From NCBI GenBank assembly GCA_033398695.1, contig CM065803.1, positions 46,987,501 through 47,051,500 of the forward strand: a stretch of DNA of 64,000 nucleotides. The letters run 5' to 3'. The DNA comes from Orobanche coerulescens (taxonomy: Eukaryota; Streptophyta; Magnoliopsida; Lamiales; Orobanchaceae). The notes beneath the pieces are model-generated. The model was not told the origin of the DNA. It did not search any database and was given only the letters and a program-made list of their open reading frames with translations. Positions 21,655 to 32,870 of the stretch are shown one piece after another (positions within the stretch are counted from its first letter, which is position 1; every line of letters starts with the position of its first letter). The translations under genes and the position numbers were made by a program.

Positions 21655-24004
21655 TGTAATATCCGGATTTATTGCGGTGTATTTCATATGTATTCAAATC
21701 ATGTATTATTCGGATTGATGGTTTTGATTATCAGAATATGATATTTCGTGCATTGACATCATTGTACATAAGTATAGAAACTTGCAAAATTGTTCAAGCA
21801 ATCTCGTGATAGCGCACGCTAAGAATATATCTTAACGCGCGCTATCGAGCCATCATTAGCGCACGCTATGCAGGTATGAGTAACGTGCGCTAAGGACTCA
21901 ATTATTGAGCTGACGGCTAGCTCATGCGCCCGGGACATGGGTCGGATAAGATTCCGCCGACGCACCCGGACAAATTATGAAGTCAACCATTATTAGCGCA
22001 CGCTAAGGGATGCTTAGTAGCGTGCGCTAACTTGTCAATAATGCAGAATATTATAAATGGGACAACAACCGCTTGGGCTTTCATTTCCTTCGTCTATACT
22101 TCATCTTTGAGAGTCCAGAGAGCAAGAATCTCCCTTCTAAACACTTAGAACATTTATGAGTGATCATTGAATGATTGAGTATCACTTGTGAGTGATCATT
22201 GAAGAGAAGTAACACCTTGGAGGGGCACATAACCAACCGGAGTCGGATTACACCTTGTGGTTCAATGATTTCGGCATATTAAGGTATGTTCAACCTATCA
22301 CCAGTCTTAGATTTGGATTTCCAATGGGTATGATGATCATGTTAACGAGATATTGAATTTCATTAGTGAATTATTTCAACAACTTCATGTTTAGAAGATT
22401 GGGATGTCTACAATTACGATATTATTGTTGGAACCTTGAAGTTGGAATCATAGTACTTCAAATGATGAGAGAAATATTCGGAAGTTAACAATCCATATGA
22501 TTTATATTATCTTTGTGATCATGATTTGGAAAAGATATTGTAAGAACTTAAAGGAAGAATCATCTTAGGATATATTCTTTCGTATAAGTCGGAATTGTTA
22601 GTTCACCTCAAGATGAAGTCTGAATATGTATAATGATAGTAGCATCTAATACATCAACCGGAGATCACCAACTTTGCATGAGAATTGTAATCAAGATGGA
22701 TTATGGTGTCATGATGATTATACGTATATTTGCATCTTGAAATTGATATCATCCTGGAGATCATTCATAAGAGTAAGAACTTGGTATTCATGGAAGTAAC
22801 ATGAATTATCACGAAGGATTTCATTGTTTCGAACATGGCAAGAAGCGATCGCTTTCGTGATAAGCGCCATGCGAATAGCGCATGCTATGATATGCGATTT
22901 AACGTGCGCTATCGAGTACTAGTTAGCGTGCGCTACGTTTGGTACGTAACGCACGCTAGACCATCGATCGAGTCGGGCTGATCGGTGAAGTAATCGACCA
23001 TGCGTAGTTATCGTGCGCTAGTCTTTGTTGTTTGCGTGCGCTATCGGGCGGCATTTAACGCACGCTACGAATACTTAGCGTGCGCTAAGCTATTGAGGCA
23101 TTGCGATTATGAACTTTTGACCGTTAATCGAATTGTTAAACATTTGTACGACATGAGATAAATCCTATATTATTTCTTTTGTTAAGGTTTGGTCTAGTTA
23201 CGTGATTGATTGAGGAGGACGATCGTCGAGTGTTCATTTCCGTGGAAGTGTTATTATTGTCTTCAAATCGAGGCAAGTACCTTAATTGTTTTACGTATTG
23301 TTGCTTATACATATTGTCGTGCATGTATGTCGTTATTGTATGTCCACCTCGTGTTGGTCCGACGGGATCATCGGGGGATCTATGCTAGCGTCATTTGGAT
23401 CATCGGAAGGGATTTTCCACCACGGGTTGGTCTGACGGGATCATCGTGGGTTCTAGGCAGTGAACGCTGGATCGATGGAATTACCATGAGTATGTATTGA
23501 TATCATGTTGTGATTATCAGTTGTGTATGTTATGTTTGAGTTTCTCGTAGGAGAAGACTCGTTGGTATTTTGTTGTTTACGTTATTATTATTCACCGTGA
23601 GATATGAATAATATGTTGTGGTACTTGTACTAGCATCGTTGTGCTAACCCCTTCGGGGGTGAACATTTTGTTTGTGTTCGGGATCCAGGAGAGCGGGGAA
23701 ACAATCACTGGAACGTATGACGACGAGGGTGCAGAGTGATGTCCACCGGGTTTATTTATACATTGTTTATTCGTTATTTCAATAAGTACTCGAGTACAAA
23801 GTCATTTGTGATGATTTGGATTTGTTGATGTATTATTGAGTTGTTGAACAATTGTCTTTGTTTACGTATTTGGTCGAATCGATGTCTTGTAATTCCGTTA
23901 TTTTCATTCGTTAGTACCTTTTTATGCTTGTTCAATTCTTGACCTTGTAAATCCTTATGTAAAGGATTTACGGCTGTAATATTCGAATATATTGGGGTGT
24001 TACA
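21655..24004 (+). repeat. Element B 3' LTR
   Basis: 2350 bp, TGTAATATCC...GTGTTACA, complete and uninterrupted. It has a TATA box at 22052-22058 and both TAGCG..CGCTA clusters. It differs from the 5' LTR largely at CAG/CTG/CCGG sites (for example 21908-21962 against 10167-10222). Confidence 0.95.
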
Positions 24005-24585
24005 ACTCGGCGAAGCCGCCGAGCACTACCGGCCGTGACTCGTCCAAAGGCCGGCACGGCCTGTGTTGCCCGGCCATGACTCGGCCGGGGCCAATTCCGA
24101 CGGCTCGAACGACCCCGAAATCCGAACCTGAATACGAATCGATGATTCGGTTACAACGTACTCGCAAAGACGAATCTAAGAGCTAAGAGAACACACAATT
24201 CCGACCACCCAAAGGCTCGGAATTCAACAACGGAAGTAATTACCCAAAACTTTGGGAAATTATGAAAATGGCCCAAAACGTCCGAAAATCACGATACTCG
24301 ATCGAAACACCAAACCAAAGCTCGCAACATGAATAATAATATCAAATGAACTTACGAGAAACTCGAAACAACAGTTTCGGACGAGATTCGCAAGAATCGG
24401 GCTCAAGTGCGGAAAAGTCGCTAAAAAGCTCAGAGCTCAACAAAACGATATCGAAACGAACTCAGATGACAAAAAGTGCAGAATTAATCATTCTCGAAAT
24501 GACGAAACGGTCATGAGCGAGTCGTCAAAACGGACTCCGGCCAAAAAAAGAAATTTACCGAAAATCGAAAATTGCGGATATTACA
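24005..24585 (-). repeat. LTR D, second half
   Basis: It resumes with TSD actcg and matches the U3 tip of F LTRs (57060-57561): CCGAAATCCGAACCTGAATA, then AAATTTACCGAAAATCG, ending gcggatattaca at 24585. Only one LTR is visible, so D is either a solo LTR or the right LTR of an element extending left of the window. The following 5 bases, cagag, would be its TSD. Confidence 0.8.
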
Positions 24586-25626
24586 CAGAGCAGACCCCAC
24601 CTGATCATCCGCCTGCAGACAGGAGTCTGCAGATAGGTAGGTCCACTGCAAACCTACCTGCAGGCACAGAGAGCATCGGTGACCACTCACCTCAGTCATC
24701 ACCAATCTCCCCTGTGATGACTGAGCTGATCAGAAGTATTGTCAGAGAATCCTTAGAAGAGCTGCTTGCTGCCAGAGTCACACCTGACCTGCAGTCAATT
24801 AATACAAAGATTAACACCCTTCTGCATAGGAATGCCCCTTAACCTCCTCCTCCCAACAATTCTAGAATGCCTCTTGGCATGTCTGACTGGATGCAAAGAG
24901 TAGAGCAGTAATTGACCATCCTAGTTGATGCTGGCAAAAAGGGGGAAGAAAGGTTACAGGGGGAAGAAAGCAGGCAGGGGGAAGTAAGAGAAGTTCAGGA
25001 GCTGAGGACGAAGAAGAAGCAAGATGTCCAATTAATTACAGCTGGGACATCATCTGTAAAGAGGAAGGAAGAAGCTGACCAAGACCAGACTGATGATCAG
25101 CCTGCAGCCAAGAGAAGGAGGACCAGACTTGGGGATGAGCCTACACTAGAATGGGAGGGCAAAGAGTTGTGGTTTGTTGAAGATTTCCTTCCTGTCGAAG
25201 CTGCACCAATGTGGGGATCTACAAAGAAAAAGTTCATTAAATTTTTATATCTGGGAGTTACTCCAGGATAAAAATTGCTCCCCACAGCAGACTTTTATTA
25301 ACTTTATGGAATCAACCTATCCAAAGCTCTGGGCCATCCTACTAAAACATGAAAAGGGATGTAATGCATACCCCATGATTCTTCCCTTCAGGCCTAAAGA
25401 TCCTCCCACTTTACCAAACAATGAATTGGATGAGTTAGCGCTGCAAAGGAAGATAAAAAAGCTGTGTGACGAGCATAAGTTCTCTTCCCAAGAAGAACAA
25501 GATTTTGCTGCCCTTATTGTCAGGAGGAAATATAGCCTAGCCCCCATCAAGAAAAGGCCAATTGGAGCTAAGCCCTTTAGACCTGCCAAGCAAACTGTCC
25601 GCAAAGGCAGAGGCAGAGGCAGATAA
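24586..25626 (+). pseudogene. Third ORF of a Sirevirus-like Ty1/copia element (I), 5' part removed
   Basis: About 347 codons survive downstream of LTR D, which inserted within the frame. The reading frame is interrupted by TAA at 24840-24842 and 24909-24911 (both plausible CAA to TAA changes) and by one frameshift near 25255. Visible traits: a Pro-rich start, a polar Glu/Lys/Arg-rich coiled-coil-like stretch (24930-25020), a bipartite nuclear-signal-like cluster KRKEE...AAKRRR (25060-25118), a conserved middle (FVEDFLPVEAAPMWGSTKKK) and a basic C-terminus ending RKGRGRGR. It lies where Sireviruses carry their extra, so-called envelope-like ORF. I see no signal peptide or membrane segment, and its role is unknown. 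Confidence 0.6.
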
Positions 25627-25867
25627 CATTTATTTGTACTTGTATTTTTTCTTGTAATTTTGATTTTTGAAAAATTTGTAACTTGTCTGTACTTGTTTAT
25701 TCATTTAAAGCTATGTACTTGTAAACAAACAGAAGAAATATATAAACAGTCATTTGAATGACAACTTCTAGTTGTCTCAAAACAAGACTGATTTTAGTTT
25801 GTGTCTTGCACTTATGTGCAGACTTGTTCTTCATTTGAATAACTACTTAAGTTTTGCCATCATCAAA
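25627..25867 (+). other. Element I 3' untranslated stretch
   Basis: AT-rich, with repeated cttgt/acttgt words; no coding. It lies between the third ORF and the polypurine tract. Confidence 0.6.
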
Positions 25868-25878
25868 ATAGGGGGAAT
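25868..25878 (+). promoter_or_regulatory. Polypurine tract of element I
   Basis: ATCAAAATAGGGGGAATT lies directly before TGTTAGG. This form is characteristic of the Sirevirus 3' end. Confidence 0.75.
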
Positions 25879-27351
25879 TTGTTAGGAATACTTTTTAGAT
25901 TTTGATGATGTCATCTTTATATATTCAAATGTTTTAAATTACTTGGCAAAATGTAAGGAAGAACCAAATGAGTATTTTCTATAGGCCAAATTATGATAAG
26001 TTAGATACTTGGCAAAATGTGAAGAAGAACCAAATGAGTATCTTCTATAGGCCACATAAGTTAGGCTTAAAAATCAGCTAAGTACATATCAACCGAGTCT
26101 TGGTCAACTCACCTGTTTAGATAAGGTTGACCACAGAGAAGTCATATCAGGCAACCTATCAGAGAAGCTCTGGTCAAATAATTTTATCAGCGAAGTTGGA
26201 CCAGACTGCAGTCCAGAAGGAAAGTCAAGTCATCTCTAGTCTGACCATCAGATCAGTCAAGTTCAAATCAGGTCAGAAGACTACAGACACGTCGACACAT
26301 CAGACAAGTCGACACCAGAGAAGGTTGACTGCACATCAGACTAGTTGACCACAGAGAGGTCAGCCGAGTAATCATCCAAGTACTCCAGTCCATGTCAGCA
26401 TGCATTGAATAGTCAAGATTTATGGAAAGTCACATGCAGGCGATTAGAGACAGTTTGGAGAGAATTCCGGAAAGGAAATGATTTTAATAAATCATCCAGA
26501 CCCACCACTGAAGACTTTAATCTTATTATATTCAAAAGATTCGGTGCTATCACATGGAAGTCTTCACAACGGTCGGAATTGGATTAAAATATGGGAATCC
26601 AGCCTTGCAATGTTCAAAAAGAAAAACAAAGAAGTCTATTTCTCCAATGGACGGATTTGTTACAGATCTGCAACGGCTATGAAGAAATGCTCAAAGGATA
26701 GACACCTATATATATCTAAAGATTTGAAGTTGAGCAGTACGATGCGAACAATACTTACAAGCAATCAAAGCAAACAAAGCAATCAAGCGAACAATAGCAT
26801 CGTGAAAGAGCAAGGGTTCTAAAGTTCTTATTTGAAGAAGCTCTTAGTTGGAGAAGACAATCACTCTTGTCTTTAAAATCTGAGTCCGGGGTACTTCACT
26901 GGTTGAAGTTGAGAGACTGTAAAGGTATCTAAGGATCATAGATCAAGAGGTGCAAGGCATTCAAAGGGAGTTGCAACTTCAAGGAATTCCACTGGTTGGA
27001 AGCTGTTGTAATTAGTTGAATCACTGTAATATTTATCACTCGTTGACAATTATAGTGAATTCATCTCCAACTGGTTTGGAGAAAAGTGGATTAGTAGAGG
27101 ATTACCCCACCTCTGAGACCACTATAATTGCCTGCGTGTTTTACTGCTTTCATTATCATACTTACATGCTGCATACATACTTAACTGTTCCATTGACTAT
27201 TTCCGTATTCGTCATCAGCTAATTTCCGCACTTACATAGACGACTCTAAGTCATCTGCTATCAGCTGAGAAACTCATCCTTTGTGGAAAAGAGTTTCAAT
27301 AAGTCTATTCACCCCCCTCTAGACTTATTCCTAGACGACTTGTGACCTACA
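25879..27351 (+). repeat. 3' LTR of Sirevirus-like copia element I
   Basis: 1473 bp, TGTTAGGAATAC...GTGACCTACA. It has a TATA box TATATATA at 26707-26714 and ends with the CTATTCACCCCCCTCTAGAC-type text typical of Sirevirus U5. The next 5 bases (ttatt) are the presumed TSD; its partner is outside the window. Confidence 0.75.
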
Positions 27352-27689
27352 TTATTTTGTTTTGATAAAATAAAAAGTATAATAAGAACTTCGAATACGA
27401 ATATATTCGAATTTTTCTCGAATATATCCGAATAAAAAAATCGAATCAGATTCGAAGCAGGTTTAAGATTCGAATATTAAACGAATACGAATACGAATAT
27501 TCTTTAAATTTGACGAATTCGGATAGAATTTTCAAATATCCGACTCGATTCGATTCGTTTACAACCCTACTTTCACTCAGTATTCCTAAGCAAGTCACAA
27601 TTAAGATAGTTTTAAAGAGTTAGCTTTGTAAATGTGTAGAGCCAAGGAGCCCGAGTGGTCGGCGAGCGAGTGGTTAAGCAACTCCCCCA
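27352..27689. repeat. AT-rich flank with TTCGAATA inverted-repeat words
   Basis: 27390-27575 is built of CGAATACGAATATTCGAA-like words in both orientations and ends tcgattcgtttacaacccta. Ends of this kind are common in plant hAT-like or MITE-like repeats. I see no clear second terminal repeat and no gene. Confidence 0.35.
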
Positions 27690-27969
27690 CCCCAACACTC
27701 CTGAACCTATTGGATTATTACAGTACCGTGGGCCCTCCACAAGAAATCCACAAAGCTAAAATGATGAAAATGATTCAATAAAGACAAAATGGAAGATCAT
27801 AGTCCATACTATGATAACCAACATGACACTCATATGGAGTTCGACAACACAATTGGCATAAATGGCCAAAATATAAATAACAACATCATCCACAGCCTCG
27901 CTCAGATATCTCAATACAACAATAAATTGCAAGTTGGATTCACACTCCAACTATAATTAATAATGACAT
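27690..27969 (-). repeat. Old G-family LTR (H), left piece
   Basis: cctattggattattacagta and the bases after it match the start of G LTRs (27980 onwards) with many substitutions. It stops at gacat where element G begins. Confidence 0.7.
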
Positions 27970-28737
27970 TGTAACACCCCCAAATCCTATTGGGTTATCA
28001 CAGTGCCGTAGACCCCTCGCCAGGAGATCCACCAGGCGAACATGACTAAAATACATTAAATTAAACAACAAGGGAAAATCATAGTCCCTACCATGATATC
28101 CGACACAATATTCCGAGAAGGAATTTCAACGACAACGATGGGCCTACATGGCCAAGAGTAAAAATACAACATCCACGAGCATCTGCTCGGGTAATACAAA
28201 ATGACAAAGACTGACAACTGAAGAACACTCCAACTGACTGACCAACATGAACGACTCGGACTAGTATCGCTCGAATGCCTCGTCGCCATCATCATGCTCC
28301 TGTGTCTCAACTCTCTCCTCGCAAGCACCTAAAACATGAAAACATGTTCCGCCCCCACGGGGTCAGTCATCCAGATAATGAACATCAAATACATGTATAA
28401 CATGATATGCATCTAAAGGCAGAATGAAACGGTATAATGATGATAATAATACGAGATGCTCACAAACCAAGGTAAGAACCGAGCATTCGTGAAATACTAT
28501 ACCCACAGCATACTATTAATACCTGTTTGACAGGTTAGAACATAAGTGCCCAACGGCGAATCATAATCACAGAACACCACAATGAATTACACGACATGAA
28601 CCAAACCAGAACAGGATTAAATATGAATCACAATGCCGGAGGCTCCAATTAAATTAAAAAGAAAATCACAATTCCTAAAAATCACTCAGTAAAGCACAAA
28701 TATCACAATCACATGAAGCGAAACACCCGAGTCGTAT

Positions 28738-28990
28738 CGATTAGGGCAAGCCACGGCATGAAAGCCGTATCACAATTAGGGCGAAGCCACGGCATGAAAG
28801 CCGTATCACAATTAGGGCGAAGCCACGGCATGAAAGCCGTATCACAATTAGGGCGAAGCCACGCATGAAAGCCGTATCACAATTAGGGCGAAGCCACGCA
28901 TGAAAGCCGTATCACGATTAGGGCGGCCACGGCATGAAAGCCGTATCACAATTAGGGCGAAGCCACGGCATGAAAGCCGTATCACAATTA
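28738..28990. repeat. 36/37-bp tandem repeat, 7 copies
   Basis: Each unit reads attagggc(c)gaagccacgg then catgaaagccgtatcaca. It contains the hairpin arms ACGGC and GCCGT around ATGAAA. The matching array in the 5' LTR (34614-34842) has 6 copies. Confidence 0.92.
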
Positions 28991-29039
28991 GGGATGGTAT
29001 CTTGTCTTGAGTCGGCCAAAGACCATCTTCGAGTCCCCA

Positions 29040-29280
29040 ACTCAACACCTCGATTGCTTTAGAACGGCTAACCAATGACAATGATGCGGATGATTCCATG
29101 AATGCTTGAGCGCTTGATTTCCTTATAATGGCTAATCGATATGAGCGATATGATGAATGATTGAATACCTCGATTGCCTTAGACGGTCAATCGATACAAT
29201 AATATAGTGAATGATTGAACATTTCGATTTGCTGCGAACGGCAATTCGATAACAATGATATGAAGGATGCCTCGGTACCT
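29040..29280. repeat. Diverged copies of the 56-bp unit in the G LTR
   Basis: Four degenerate units with the words cgattgccttaga, ggtcaatcgat and gaatgattgaa recur at 55-60 bp intervals, recognisably the same sequence as the array at 4382-4790. The other LTR has them at 34890-35130. Confidence 0.75.
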
Positions 29281-30244
29281 TTAATCGGTTCTGAAGCGAA
29301 GGTGAGAAATGAATAAGCCAATGCCTTTAATCGGCGTGTACAGCTTTTAATGACAATCCAAAAAGGAATAACAATAAATATTTGGCAAAATTGCCGAAAG
29401 GTATCGTATCGAGCGATCTCTTAATATCAATGAATTCATGAAGAGACTAAGTCTCGGAATGATACAACACATTTATACACATATATGATGACATTAATCT
29501 CATTGACTAGTACAAGTATAAAACTTGCCTCAAACCGAAGGCGAGAAGGTACTTCCACGATCAACGTCCTTAATGAAATTATCGGCCGCTCGAACAACCT
29601 TGAATAACATAAATACCAACAATTCTCTTAATACGAATCAAGCATGATCACAACCAACTCAAAAGTCGATACAACAATACCCGAAACTCATTGGGGCATT
29701 AAAACAAACGCGTTGTAAACAATCTCCAATTGTTTACAACCAAAACTCAATTACATCCGAAACCAACTTCCAATGAATGATTCAAACCCACAAAACCCCA
29801 TGAATACTATCATTAATCCAAAATGAATATCCGAAAACATGATTATAACGACAATTAATCGAAAACCCCCAATTTCAACTCGATATTCAAAGTGTTCTTG
29901 AATAATCCCACAATAATCCAATGAATCCTTATATAAACTCATAATCATATACATGTCCCTTCATATAACATGATTATAACGTCCAAAACATCATATCTCA
30001 ACATAGAATCGAAATCGAGGTGTTGAAGAATATTACCTTTGAAGATCCAAGTACTTTAATCCGAAGAACACGCGTGAAATTGATTATCCGGGCTTCACGA
30101 TCGAAAGGAGATGAAGAAAATCAAACACCCAAATGATTTGTGAAGGAAAAACCTTCCCTCAAGCTTTCTCTCTCGGTTGAAGGTGATGAAAAGGGAGACA
30201 AATGGTGAAATCTTGAAAAAAGCGAATTTAAGGGAGTTGATGCT

Positions 30245-30545
30245 GCCGGACACGGCCGTGCCGATCGGCGCGGTCGTGTCGCGCCTGATTGGCCGGCGAG
30301 GACTCGGCCGTGTCTGCTTGACACGGTCGCGGCGCGAGGGCCATCCGGCGATGACCCGTCAAGCGGCTGACTCGGCATGACTCGGCCGTGCGGGCGACAC
30401 GGTCGGGCATGCTTGGCGAGCAATCTTGCTTATCCGGAAGGCTCGACTTCGGCCGTGCGGGCGACGGTCGGGTCTGAGGCGAAACTGCCGGCATTTTCGG
30501 GCGAAATGCAGCGCGGGCCGTGTCGGACGACACGGCCGAGTTCGT
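30245..30545. repeat. CACGGCCGTG-type palindrome cluster in G U3
   Basis: Repeated cggccgtg and cacggtcg words, including a 9-bp inverted repeat GGCCGTGTC..GACACGGCC with a 4-nt loop (about 30516-30538). The 5' LTR cluster is at 36094-36395. On the minus strand it lies upstream of a weak TATA-like TTAAAT near 30224-30229. Confidence 0.8.
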
Positions 30546-30911
30546 TCGGCGATGATCGCCGATAAGCGAAAAGTGAGCGGTTGAGCTAAAACGACCATAA
30601 CTCTCTCGTCCGGACTCCGATTGACTCACCGTTTAAACCATTGGAAAGCTAACTCGATGCTCTATAATATTGCAAAGATTTAGAATTTTTGGAGTTACCA
30701 AAAATTAATGGTGATCTAACAAAGTCGAGCTCATATGAGGAAAGTTGAAACAATGAACAATAACGATACACAACTCGAAGTTTTTCCGAACGGTGAACAC
30801 GGTGAATGAACATAATTGATGAATGATTATAATCGAGTGAAAATACACTGAGTGACAATCACTGAATGATATTACTGAATGATAATGACTGAATTACAAC
30901 CGGGTATTACA

Positions 30912-30949
30912 TACACCCCCCCTTAAAAGGAGTTTCGTCCTCGAAACTC
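30912..30949 (-). promoter_or_regulatory. Element G polypurine tract and pre-PPT hairpin
   Basis: The minus strand has GAGTTTCG, loop AGGA, CGAAACTC (30930-30949), then a purine tract ending GGGGGGGTGTAT beside the LTR. The loop is one base longer than in A, B, E and F. Confidence 0.88.
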
Positions 30950-31635
30950 AGGGTAAACAACTCGGGATATGAACTATCCATCAAGATCTGAAAACAATAA
31001 TGCACATCTAGTCCTCGGGACCAAATCAATCGCACGCTCAAGTCCCCAAGACTTGACGTCTCGAATCTCAGTGAATGATTTCCCAATTTATCAAAAAAAT
31101 CTTGAGCACAACGCCGAAGGGGTGAACTCCCAACAGTTGACCCAAATCTCAAGATTCTCAAATATGATCATAATAAAATAGATCAAGAATAAATGATCCA
31201 CAATCACGATACATTACTACGGATTGAGTTACGCAGTCATCCAAAAACAAGGTTACATCTCAAATGTAGTCAACATCGTTATCCTTCCATGTCATCGATC
31301 TCCTCTATCTCAACGATTTAAGGTATATCCATGAGATGAACTCGCCGCTAAATATGATCTCGGAAGGTCACGAGAATGAAAGTGACTAAAATGAATGATG
31401 AATGATAAATGGCTACAAATCCGACAAGGATTTGGAATGACTCACCAAGGTGAATTAATAGCGTCATGAGTGATAGCTATACGAAGTGATTAGGCTATCG
31501 TTCCTCGTGAATTGAATGATTAATCGATAATTATGAGTCCCACCATGATTGATATATATGATGAATGAATTAGATGAATGAGTGAGCGACAATGAAATGA
31601 ATGATTGTCCTACTACCGAGCAAGAATTAACTTGT
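30950..31635 (-). other. Non-coding 3' part of element G
   Basis: Only short scraps resembling the pol tail (a TCGGGATATGAACTATC-type stretch near 30960) are left; most is TGAATGA low-complexity sequence. No pol domain is present. Confidence 0.6.
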
Positions 31636-32870
31636 TCAAAATCGGTGATGAATGTCTTTACCTCGGGTTCTCGAAGCCTGATAGGACCCCTTGGATAAAG
31701 TACGGATTGGAGTAACAAAATTCCTCGAGGCTTGTGAGCCCTCTCGAGATTTAGCGGCACCAGAACTCCTGCAGTATTTCTGAAGGTGTCCCGGCTTCCC
31801 ACACAGAAAACAAACAATAGCTGGCACCGTACACCGAGTATTAACGTGTCTGCTGAATCACGATTAAAGCAAACAACGGTCGAACTCGTCGTTGCGAGAG
31901 GAAGAAGCCTTCTCGGCACGAAGGCAGTGAAAAGCGACCTCTTGGACGTCGGGCACGATGTCCCTGCGGGCGAATCGGCATCCTAGTCCTCTCACCGAAA
32001 GGCTGAAGGATGTTTAGAGTAAGCTCCTTGATCAAAAGCTCTGCTCCAAGAGCCTTCCCAATGAACTCACTAAGTGAACTACAATTGTGGTTGAACAATC
32101 GCATCCTCAGCTGATTTAGCCTCTTGCTAAAATACTTGATCTTATCCGCTTGATACGGATAAGCGATGAAGCAAGCGAAGTAGTCCTGAAACTTCTCGGC
32201 AATGACAATAACACACTCGTCCTCGGATTCGGGGTTCAAAACCTCGATAACTTGGCTTCGAAGTGGGGCCGGATAATACCTCTCTATCATGAGAGTCTTG
32301 AATTCGCCCCAAACACAATCTCGATCGGTGGGTTTCACGAAAGCCACCAAGAATAAGCACCCTTACTCAAGTAGTAAGTCGCTACCGCCACTTTACTCTC
32401 CTCAGGACACCGAACCATGTCGAAGAGTTTATCAAAATGCTCAAGCCAATGAACAATATCACCGGGTTCCGACGAACCCTCAAAAGTAGGCGGCCTCGGC
32501 GAGAGATATCGCCAACAATCGATTCACTCTCCCACTGTCCATTAAACGGCTCTGGAATTCTCATTGCGGTGGACCACGAACCATCGAGTCTGCATGGTCT
32601 CCATCATCTGCGTCATCCGAGTCATCTGGGCCATCATGCCTGCATAAATATGAATGGGTCAACCCGAGCACCTTCCGAGTGAGATGCCTCTCGGTACGAC
32701 TCACTGACGGCGGCGATTATCTGGCGATGAATGAGTAGCCTCGCTATTTGATGAATTAATGATACCACTCGCATTCGCACGGGCATGCACACGAGATCCG
32801 GGTTTCGGCACGCACCGCGGCCTCCTCCCTGCGTCCTCGCGGCTCTATCCATCTTGGCAGAAAGCCACAT
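31636..32870 (-). pseudogene. gag: Element G Gag remnant
   Basis: The minus-strand ORF 31841-32350 (169 aa) reads WGEFKTLMIERYYPAPLRSQ, then EFQDYF-like and KFQDYFACF text, matching the Gag core. The overlapping ORF 31636-31827 carries a zinc knuckle CFLCGKPGHLQKYC (31771-31812). The upstream part at 32380-32870 is in other frames (HFDKLFDMVR-like text at 32410-32440). Frameshifts separate the core from the knuckle. Confidence 0.75.

Larger units (their letters stand above)
9912..24004 (+). mobile_element. Element B: Ty3/gypsy Tekay/Del-type element, interrupted by element C
   Basis: A plus-strand element bounded by TGTAATATCC (9912) and GTGTTACA (24004), with perfect 5-bp TSDs actcg at 9907-9911 and 24005-24009. 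The 5' LTR is 9912-11590 plus 16164-16850, split by element C. The 3' LTR is 21655-24004. The internal region (16851-21654) holds PBS, gag, protease, RT, RNase H, integrase and chromodomain remnants, all heavily broken. It is the same family as element E: LTRs, leader and proteins align throughout. Confidence 0.95.
27970..30911 (-). repeat. Element G 3' LTR
   Basis: 2942 bp. On the plus strand it contains a 37-bp tandem array (28738-28990), 56-bp-like units (29040-29280), an R/U5 part nearly identical to A (29815-30050), a CGGCCG palindrome cluster (30245-30545), a 166-bp block shared with element F (30582-30747) and an A-like tip (30750-30911). Confidence 0.93.

Noticed and set aside
27642..27690. 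tRNA or SINE head (cccgagtggt and gagtggttaagc look like an A box)
   Set aside because: No B box, no cloverleaf and no poly(A) or second end; too weak to call.
28738..28990. CRISPR-like array
   Set aside because: Contiguous 37-bp units without spacers, duplicated in both LTRs of G.
30228..30629. Minus-strand frames of up to 133 codons in the G LTR
   Set aside because: Produced by the GC-rich palindrome cluster; not conserved as protein between the two LTRs because of indels.
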